A stretch of 64,000 bases of DNA from Hydrangea macrophylla (taxonomy: Eukaryota > Streptophyta > Magnoliopsida > Cornales > Hydrangeaceae): contig CM066987.1 in the NCBI GenBank assembly GCA_033977485.1, positions 49,913,033 to 49,977,032 of the forward strand, in the 5' to 3' direction. The notes beneath the pieces were generated by a model. That model was not told where the DNA came from. It searched no databases and was given only the letters and a program-made list of their open reading frames with translations. The translations under genes were made by a program, and so were the position numbers. Shown here in pieces: positions 55,930-64,000 of this stretch; positions within the stretch are counted from its first letter, which is position 1; each line of letters opens with the position of its first letter.

Positions 55930-56980
55930 TGTTAGCCCATTTCATGTAGTTATTAGTTGTTTTTTTATTAATTATTCTAAATTTTGTAGGTTTTGGAACT
56001 TTAACTTGAAAATGCACAAAAAACCAATGATTAGTGGCTTTGGAAGTCATTCTGGGCTCAAACGATGATTCCGGTGAAAGCTGAATGCAGTAGCAGCCTT
56101 GGAAAATTAAATTTTTGACAAGGAATACTTCGGATTTAAGAAATTTCTCCAGACATATAAAATTTAGATCTTTGAGTTACGGACGTGTGGCCATAAATGG
56201 TGATTCAATACGAGGTCCGAGTCAAAAGTTATCACAATTCTACAATCGGTGCGCAGAGCAGCGAAAAATCTAAGAAAAGTTGGAAAATGACCTAGTCGCT
56301 GGAGCGACCCGCGCGAGCGACCCATTGAAAAAGTCAAAGTTGCATATTTCGAGGTTCTAAAGAGTCCTGTGCGATCCGAATTGGCTGAATATGTCCAGAA
56401 ACGTGAAAACAGCAGTTTTAGTGCGATTTGGCTTAGGAAAGCTTCCTAAAACCTTCTAAACTCTATATAAATCCTATTCTAAATCAATTTGGTGGTTAGA
56501 CAACATTATACAACATTAGATACATTCATATACAACAAAACTTTCAGCCATTGAGGGGAGAAAAGCAAGGAGAAGAAGAAGAAGACCAAGGATTTTCATG
56601 GCCTCCTCCATCAACCTCTTTCCAATCCTTGATTCCATGGCCGCTTAAACCTAGATCTAGGGTTTCAATGAAACCCTAACCAAGTAGTAGGGTGTATTTT
56701 ATTCTTTTCTTTTAGATTTATTATGTATGGATGATGATTACATGTTTAGAGGATTTTAATAATAAAATCAAACTTCTATTGATTAAATCATTGCTTTCAA
56801 AATCTATTCTTGTCTTAGATCTATTTTGAATGTGATGTGCTCAATGATCTATATCTGCTGTGCTTGTATGAATTATTTACATGTAATGATGCTTAATTGA
56901 ATTGTGCTATCAAGTATCCGAATAGTCCATGCCTAGGTTAGGCAGATTATGCCACAACCCTAGTTTAGTGTGGAATAAAT
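55930..56980 (+). repeat. Athila-like 5' LTR, left part
   Basis: Contains a TATA-like CTCTATATAAATCC near 56460 and a pyrimidine-rich leader with AGGAGAAGAAGAAGAAGACC. A CGCTGGAGCGACCCGCGCGAGCGACCC cluster is at 56297-56323. The right half of the LTR is at 63014-63419. Confidence 0.65.
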
Positions 56981-57749
56981 TGTTGAAAATTATGCGTCTT
57001 CCAGTTGGCGGATGTTCTTCAAAAAACCACTGAATAGATCTTCAAAGCGTGTACTAGACATTTTCTTAAATACAATATTCGCCCCCACCATATATTATAA
57101 TTGGTGTGCAACTGAGTATTTGCGAGTTTGTATTCAAGATACTATGAAGCAAACACTATTTGCAAAATGCACTATTGAAGACAACCCTAGAATTATCACT
57201 AATATTTTTCAACCAAATCTGTATTCTATTACTGTAGTTTAACAGAATACAGAATAAATTATTTTGCAAAATGGAAGGAGCAGAGAAGAATTGTATTTGA
57301 AATACTTTGTTTTGCGCAGAGATAAACAGATATATGAGTAACAGTTTTTCTTATTCTATCAATACAAAATGAGCGTACTCATTATATAGAGAGGAAGCAA
57401 CGATTCATTGACACCGAATCAAACGACACAACCTATCAATGACATCTAATCAAGTATGGGTGCAATTAATATATATATATATTAATTAATTATGTATACA
57501 TGTACGAGTCAACAAATGAAATGGGTGCTATTTATTTTATTTACAACCGAATGGTTGCCTCAGCACATGATTTGGTAGCTTTCCAAATCAAAAAAATTAT
57601 ACGGTGCTTCTCGCACGTCATAACTATATAGTTCATCCCTTGCGATCATACCTATATAGTTCATCCCTTGCGATCTTGATTGTACGACTACAAAACAAAT
57701 TTTCAATCACAACTCCTCTTATGCCCCTTATTTTAAAAATTCTCCAACA
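56981..57749 (-). repeat. Copia-3 3' LTR (left)
   Basis: 769 bp, TG...CA, about 96 percent similar to 62243-63013 by eye. Confidence 0.93.
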
Positions 57750-57772
57750 ATCCTCCACCATTTTTAAAATAA
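57750..57772 (-). other. Copia-3 polypurine tract
   Basis: On the minus strand it reads TTAAAAATGGTGGAGGAT directly before the 3' LTR. Confidence 0.75.
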
Positions 57773-58308
57773 AATTTTGAAAATGCGGTTGTAAGATTTA
57801 TGTATCAGTAAAGGTGTCTTGCGACTTGAACCATTTACCTTGTGAAGACTCATCAAAGTTGATCAGGAGAGCTTAGTAGACAAGTCTTTGAATTGGCAAT
57901 CCATATTGACCAACCAGACTCATCTCCACACACAAATCTTTATATCAGTGAATATTCATATAAGCCGACACATGAATTAGGCCTTGTGTCTGTATCTTGA
58001 TTTCGTGAGTGCTCTAGAGTCAAGCCTGGGACGTATAGGAAGCGGCACCACTTCCACACTCATATAGGTAGACTTATCAGAGGTGTCCCTGTAACTAAGA
58101 CACTCCAACACAATTGTTATAAGTCTATTAAGAGCTTAGTAGCTCAACCTCTTCCTTATTACATTACAGGTACCAAGCACTTATCCTTGGGATGATTATA
58201 TATATGTATATATATATATTATTTAAAGTGCTTGCAATCACGACATATGATGTACTTTACTCCTTGAACCTGAGGACTTGATATGTCAAGTGTCAGGTTG
58301 AGTTTCCA
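57773..58308 (-). other. Copia-3 region between pol stop and polypurine tract
   Basis: About 540 bp without a coding frame on either strand. It contains a (TA)n tract near 58199-58220. Confidence 0.6.
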
Positions 58309-61300
58309 TCAAGAGTGACCATGTTCGTTGGGCTTTAGTCCCATCCCTACCGATGTCTTAGACACCAAATTCCTTGCAAGTCCTTTTGTGAATGAATCTG
58401 CCAAATTTTGGAAAGACCTCACATAATCCATAGTTATTATACCATCCGTGAGCAATTGTCTCACATAACTGTGCCTAAGTCCAATGTGTCTGGACATACC
58501 ATTATACACTTTGCTATAGGCCCTAGAAAGTGTAGATTCACTATCACAATGGATAGATATAGGAGGCATATGTTTAGGCCAAAACGGAATTTCTAAAAGT
58601 AAATTCCTTAACCATTCTACCTCTTTACCACTTGCAGCTAATGCTACAAATTCAGCTACCATGATAGAGTCAGCTATACAAGTCTGTTTCTTGGATCCCC
58701 AAGAGATAGCTCCCTCACCAAGAGTGAATATCCATCCACTTGTTGATGAATGATCTTCCCGCTCAGAAATCCAACTGGCGTCTGAATATCCTTCTAAAAC
58801 CGAAGGATAACCACAATAAGATATTCCATAACTCATGGTTCCTTTTAAATACTTTAAAATTATATATACCGCATGCCAGTGTAGTTGACTAGGACTACTA
58901 GTATATCTACTAAGTTTACCTACAACATAAGCTATAACCAGCCTAGTACATGTCATGGCATACATTAAGCTGCCAATAACCCGAGCATATTCCAATTGTG
59001 AAACTGCTCTACCAGTATTAGGAAACAATTTTATTTGTGATTCAAACGGCGTGCTAACAGGTGTACAATCAAACTGATTAAACTTCTTTAAATCTTTTCA
59101 ATATAATGTGATTGCGTGAGAACAATGTTTCTACCTTGTCTTATTATTCTTATACCTAAAATTACATCAGCCACACCCATATCTTTTATTTCAAATTTAG
59201 ATGACAAGAAACGTTTAGTATCATTAATACTATCTAAATCAGTACCAAGAATAAGCATGTCATCCACATATAAGTATATAATAACACCTCTACCATTATT
59301 AAACTTGCTATAAACACATTTATCAGATTCATGAATTTTGAAACCATTAGATACAACAACCATATCGAATTTTTCATGTCATTGCTTAGGTGCTTGTTTA
59401 AGACCATAAAATGACATAACTAATTTGCATACTTTCTTTTCTTGTCCAGTCACAACAAAACCTTCAGGTTGTTCCATGTAAATTTCTTCTTCCAAATCAC
59501 CATTTAAAAAGCAGTTTTTACATCCATTTGGTGAATTTTAAAATTATGAATAGAAGCTAAGGCAATCAAAACTCGTATAGTAGATGTTCTAGCAATAGGT
59601 GCATATGTGTCAAAATAATCTATTCCTTCTTTTTGTGTAAAACCTTTAGCTACTAACCTAGCTTTGAATTTATCAATAGTTCCATCTATTTTCATTTTCT
59701 TTTTGAAAATCCATTTACACTTGATAGGTTTTGAACCTGGTGGTAAATCTGCCGACACCCAAGTGTTGTTACCCATTATTGAATCCATCTCATCATTAAT
59801 AGCCTCTTTCCAAAAGGCAGCATCCTGAGACTTCATTGCCTCTTCAAATGTTTGAGGCTCCGATTCAATAGTTAAAGAAAGAGCAATTTGTTTTCAATGT
59901 GAATCTCTAGTGCCCTCAACAAGGTATACTACAAAGTTAGAGCCAAAGGACTTCTCCTTTCTAGCTCTTTTACTTCTCCTAAGTTCTTCTTGTTCCTCAT
60001 TTTCAATTTCCTTAGAATGTGAAGATTCTCTTATTTCAATTGTATCGTGCAATTTAGGAATACTACTAAATCTATTTTCATAAAACATGCCATCTCTGGA
60101 TTCAATAGTAGTATTCATTTCAACAGATTCATTTGGTTCACAAACTAGAAATCTGTATGCCTTGCTATGATTTGCATATCCTAAGAAAATACATTCAATT
60201 CCTCTTTCACTTAATTTCTTCCTTTTAGGTTCAGGCAATATAACAATAGCCCTACAACCCCAACTTTTAAATAATTTAAATTAGGTTTCCTTTTCTTCCA
60301 AAATTCATAAGGTGTTTCCTTTAGATTTTTAGAAGGAATTCTATTCAAAATATAACATGTAGTTAACATAGCTTCACCCCAAAAACCTTTACCTAACCCG
60401 GAATAAGAAAGCATAGCATTAACCATTTCAGTCAGTGTCCTATTTTTTCTTTCTCCTACTCCATTCTGTTGTGGTGTATAAGGTGCAAAAAGTTCATGTA
60501 TGATACCAACATCCTCACAATATTTAGGAAAGTGATATTCACCTCCCCTATCAGATCTAAGACATTTTATTTTAGTATCATGCACATTGATTTTCTACTT
60601 CATTTTTATACATAATAAATTTATCTAGAACCTCATCCTTAGTACTCATAAGATAAACATAACAATATTTAGAGAAGTCATCAATAAAAGTAACAAAGTA
60701 TTTTTTACCACCTCTAGTAGGAGTACTAATATATCACATACATCATTGTGTACTAGTTGTAACAAAGTAGAAGATCTTTCAATTTTTGGAAATGGAATTC
60801 TAGTTATTTTGGTTTGCATGCATACTTTACATTTTTCATTCATATCTAGGAATTAAATTCAATTTAACCATGTTATCCATTTTCTTAGTATTAACATGTC
60901 CTAAGCGACTATACCATAAAGAAAGACAATCAACCATATAAGCAAAAACATTCACTTTATTAATAATATTGAGCTTAAACATGCCCTCATACATATAATC
61001 TTTGCCTACAAAGGTACCACTCTTAGACAGAATAAATTTGTCTGCCTCAAATACAAGTTTGAAACCATGTTTATTAAGCAGGCTTCTAGAAACTAAATTC
61101 TTTCTCACTTCATGGACATAATAGACATTGTTGAGGCTAAGGACTTTTCCAGAAGTGAATTCTAGATCCACAGTCCCTTTGCCTTTGACCGCTGCAGTAG
61201 AGAATTTTTCCATGTAGAGAACGGTTCCATCTTCGACAGGTTCATAGGCAGAAAACATAGCTTTGTCCTTGCACACGTGCGTTGTGGCACCCGAGTCTAT

Positions 61301-62220
61301 CCACCAAGCACCATCGTCTTTGAGGAGATTAACCTCGGATATTACCGCTACAAATTTTTCTTTCGAACCCGATGCTTCTTGTTGCTTCTTTTTTAATAAG
61401 CGACAGTCCTTCTTGAAATGGCTTAACTTGTTGCAATAGTAACAAATACCCTTTTTCTTCTTGTTTGAGAGTCATTAAAATTATTTTTTCTTTTATTGTT
61501 ATTTTTTCCTTGATGAGCATTATGATGGGGCTGTTTATGCTCCTTTTTTTCCTCCACCACATGGACCTTAGAAGCATTTTTATCTTGCTCCTCATTACCA
61601 TCTCGAATTTGAGACTCTTGCTCAATTTTGAGATGAGTCTCCAATTCCTCGAGTGACATGTCCTCTTTTTTATGTTTAAGACTTTTCTTATAGTCTTTCC
61701 AAGATGGATGAAGTTTTTCAATAATTGCAGAAACTATAACATCTTCATCCATATTTAATTTCTTAAGTTTGCAATGGTTAAGAACACATTGAATCTCATG
61801 AAATTGATCAATGATCAACTTACTATCAACCATTTTATAATTAAGAAATTGACCAATTAAAAATTTCTTACTTGTCGCGTCCTCCGCAAGATATTTTGCC
61901 TCCAATTTGTCCCAAAATTCCTTTGCAGAGCCCATGTTTTGATAGAGATCGAAAAGAGAGTCAACCATAGCATTTAGTATGTGACTACGGCAAAAATAAT
62001 CATCCGTCTCCCATTTAGCGCGTTCCCTTGCTTGAGCCACTGTCTCATTTTCTCGTTCCGCGGGTTTGTTGTCTTTGAGAACATACACTATCTTCAAAGT
62101 GGTGAGTAGGAAGTGTAATTTCCTTTGTCAATGAAGAAAATTACCACCATCAAAACGATCCGATTTCACGAAACTTTTGATCATTTGACTAAGTGACTTT
62201 GCCGAAGAAGTGTCCGCCAT
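58309..62220 (-). pseudogene. Copia-3 gag-pol (several frame breaks)
   Basis: Gag opens at the ATG at 62220 (MADTSSAKS) and meets a stop near 62130. Gag continues 62097-61423 (FWDKLEAKYLAEDA) and the knuckle CYYCNKLSHFKKDC is near 61420 in a shifted frame. Protease WWIDSGATTHVC is near 61300. Integrase has [12 protein letters not shown] near 60560 and TPQQNGVGERKNRTL near 60460, with its Glu kept. RT has KGFTQKEGIDY near 59630 and YLYVDDMLIL near 59265. RNase H includes GYSDASWISE near 58780, and ADSIMVAEF near 58670 replaces the usual ADSTMEAEF. Breaks near 62130, 61430, 60840, 60600, 60240, 59500, 59370 and 59090 make it inactive. Confidence 0.88.
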
Positions 62221-62242
62221 TAATAAAATATTGTATTTAGAT

Positions 62243-63013
62243 TGTTGAAAATTATGCGTCTTCCAGTTGGCAGATGTTCTTCAAAAAACACTGAATAGAT
62301 CTTCAAAGAGTGTACTAGACACTTTCCTAAATACAATATTCGCCCCCACCAGATATTATAATTGGTGTACAATTGGGTATTCCGCGAGTTTGTATTCAAG
62401 ATACTACGAAGCAAATACTGTCTGCAAAATGCACTATTGAAGACAGCCCTAGAATCATCACTAATATTTTTCAACCAAATCTGTATTCTATTACTGCAGT
62501 TTAACAAAATACAGAATAAATAATTTTGCAAAACGAAAGGAGCAGAGAAGAATTGTATTTGAAATACTTTGTTTTGCGCAGAGATAAATAGATATATGGG
62601 TAACAGTTTTTCTTATTCTATCAATACAAAATGAGCGTACTCATTATATAGAGAGGAAGCAATGATTCATTGACACCGAATCAAACGACACAAACTATCA
62701 ATGACATCTAATCAAGTATGGGTGCCATTAATATATATATATTAATTAATTAATTATGTATACATGTACGAGTCAACAAATGAAGTGGGTGCTATTTATT
62801 TTATTTACAACCGAATGGTTGCCTCAGCACATGATTTGGTAGCTTTCCAAATCAAGAAAATTATACGGTGCTTCTCGCACGTCATACCTATATAGTTCAT
62901 CCCTTGTGATCATACTTATATAGTTCATCCCTTGTGATCTTGATCGTACGACTACAAAACAAATTTTCAATCACAACTCCTTTTATGCCCCTTATTTTAA
63001 AAATTCTCCAACA
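62243..63013 (-). repeat. Copia-3 5' LTR (right)
   Basis: 771 bp, TG...CA. In element orientation it ends at 62243, only 22 bases before the gag ATG at 62220. Confidence 0.93.
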
Positions 63014-63419
63014 TAATTTGTGCTAACCGAAGATGGATTATGTTGGTGCTTGAACCATAATTATATTCTTGACGGAGGAATTGGGCTTGTAGCTACAATT
63101 CCCCACTATCATCCAACTTAATAAGCTAATTGAACTCATAAATACCCTTATTATGAAGCTAGTGGTGGATTTGCAATCCTAGGTTCCCTAAACATATTTA
63201 TAAAAATAATTTTTAATTGCTTCCATAATTTAGATTCATTTTTCTTGTTCTTAGTTTAATAAAATCAAGATCAAAATCCGTTTTCCTTAATTAACTAAAT
63301 TTGGGTTTTAAAATTAAAGTGCTTTAGTAATTCAATCTCTGTGGGTTCGACCTTTACTTCCACACTACAAATCCTTAGAAAGTAAAGCATACTTTTATAT
63401 CTTGATTATGACAAAATCA
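63014..63419 (+). repeat. Athila-like 5' LTR, right part
   Basis: Continues the interrupted LTR to its terminus GACAAAATCA. The last 110 bp have an inverted relative at 9988-10104, which supports the boundary. Confidence 0.75.
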
Positions 63420-63424
63420 ATTTT

Positions 63425-63443
63425 TGGCGCCGTTGCCGGGGAT
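63425..63443 (+). other. Athila-like primer-binding site (tRNA-Asp)
   Basis: TGGCGCCGTTGCCGGGGAT, complementary to the 3' end of plant tRNA-Asp (which ends ATCCCCGGCAACGGCGCCA), five bases after the LTR. Confidence 0.88.
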
Positions 63444-63916
63444 TGCAATTCACTACCTTTAGTTTAGAATCTTAGTTTAGTTAATTCGTAAATATTATAT
63501 TAGGTTTTACTTTTCTTATTTTCCATTTTTATTTGAGTCACTAACTTTTTCTGTTTTGTAGGTTCTCAAGTAATCAAATTCTAGCGTCTTGGAGAGGAAT
63601 AGCTTAGCACATCAAAGGAGCTTACGCGAAAAAAAAAATGATAAAAACAAAATTCAAGTAATCGCTTCTTTTTAAATTTCGCATCAACTCACTGTAAGTC
63701 AGGGTGCTGAGACGCAAATACTTGCATTAGGTTAGGTGTGGAGTGAGCATTGCATTAGCTAGGAAACCCGGGACGCTGGGCTTTGACACAAATCACTGCA
63801 TAAGGATAATTACATGCATCATAGTAGTACTGTGTGCTTGCTTGCTGTCTTATTTGCGTGATTGCTTTTTGTTTTTGTTGAGTCAGTCGTTGTTTTAGTT
63901 TATTTTCTTTTAGTTT
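63444..63916 (+). other. Athila-like leader
   Basis: About 470 bp between primer site and the putative gag ATG. No coding frame is supported. Confidence 0.5.
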
Positions 63917-64000
63917 ATGTTTACTACCCGTTCAAGTAAACCTAAATTAAATCTGCTTAATCTTGAACTTGAACGTACACTTAGAGTCCCTAGGTCCTCA
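63917..64000 (+). CDS. Athila-like gag, N-terminal 28 codons (partial)
   Basis: The ATG at 63917 opens a frame that stays open to the window end: MFTTRSSKPKLN then ELERTLRVPRSS. A basic start with LERTLR is typical of Athila-type gag N-termini, and the position after the primer site and leader fits. It is too short to judge integrity. Confidence 0.5.
   Translation, partial: MFTTRSSKPKLNLLNLELERTLRVPRSS

Larger units (their letters stand above)
56981..63013 (-). mobile_element. Copia-3: Copia element nested in the Athila-like LTR
   Basis: 6033 bp with LTRs at 56981-57749 (769 bp) and 62243-63013 (771 bp), TGTTG...CAACA. The flanks TAAAT (56976-56980) and TAATT (63014-63018) match at 4 of 5 positions, consistent with a mutated duplication. 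LTRs differ at roughly 4 percent of sites by eye. Gag-pol on the minus strand is broken in several places. A polypurine tract is present at the 3' LTR, but no tRNA-Met primer site is seen. Confidence 0.93.
55930..64000 (+). mobile_element. Athila-like Gypsy element, 5' end (runs off the window)
   Basis: An LTR split by Copia-3, then a tRNA-Asp primer site, a leader, and the start of gag. The primer-site phrase TTTTTGGCGCCGTTGCCGGG is typical of Athila-type elements. The left end (TGTTAGCCC at 55930) is an estimate. Confidence 0.75.

Noticed and set aside
56598..56651. Short frame MASSINLFPILDSMAA in the Athila-like LTR
   Set aside because: Only about 17 codons in a transcribed leader; could be an upstream ORF but cannot be supported from one copy.
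57012..57242. 76-codon plus-strand frame in the Copia-3 LTR
   Set aside because: Lies within the LTR, is broken in the other LTR copy, and has no motif.
1..64000. tRNA, rRNA or microRNA genes
   Set aside because: No cloverleaf or rRNA sequence was recognised. The many hairpins are MITE arms and cannot be called microRNA genes without expression data.

Overview
This is plant nuclear DNA, probably from a eudicot. It holds one host gene in a dense patchwork of LTR retrotransposons and small inverted-repeat elements. The main signs are Ty1/Copia and Ty3/Gypsy polyproteins of plant lineages, plant primer-binding sites (TGGTATCAGAGC in two Copia elements, a tRNA-Asp-type site in an Athila-like element), a GT-AG intron and AT-rich intergenic DNA. 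There is no bacterial gene organisation.

Layout. 1-9987 is a decayed Gypsy pol split in its protease by a nearly intact Copia element on the minus strand (Copia-1, 262-8955; 5-bp duplication CTTTA; 1329-codon gag-pol). 9988-10104 is an inverted scrap of an Athila-like LTR. About 10105-23989 is an old, broken Tat/Ogre-type Gypsy element on the plus strand. It is interrupted by a 2842-bp solo LTR (14267-17108, duplication TTGAT) and carries two decayed antisense genes, one with a plant mobile domain, between integrase and its probable 3' LTR. 24000-29300 is intergenic DNA with several MITE-like elements, including a hAT-type MITE nested in a Mutator-type MITE.

29748-46853 is the only host gene I can support: two exons encoding a 128-residue protein with a plastid-transit-like N terminus and one membrane segment, separated by a 16.7-kb intron. 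Inside the intron is a very young, apparently intact 12.9-kb Tat-lineage Gypsy element on the minus strand (32661-45528; LTRs differ at one base by eye; duplication CCCTT). Its gag-pol reads against the host gene. Two further genes between pol and the 3' LTR read with the host gene. They look like tandem paralogues: each has its own TATA-bearing upstream region and a similar 3' region, and their proteins share a core resembling the 'putative gypsy type transposon' family. This is the most notable system in the window.

46854-50451 is intergenic with a CACTA-type inverted duplication. 50452-about 55400 is a degraded Copia element on the plus strand (Copia-2) containing hairpin MITEs and microsatellites. 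55930-64000 is the 5' end of an Athila-like element whose LTR is split by a minus-strand Copia element (Copia-3, 56981-63013) with many frame breaks and no visible tRNA primer site. The Athila-like gag begins at 63917 and runs off the window.

All boundaries and identities are by eye. Family names rest on motif recognition, not database searches.
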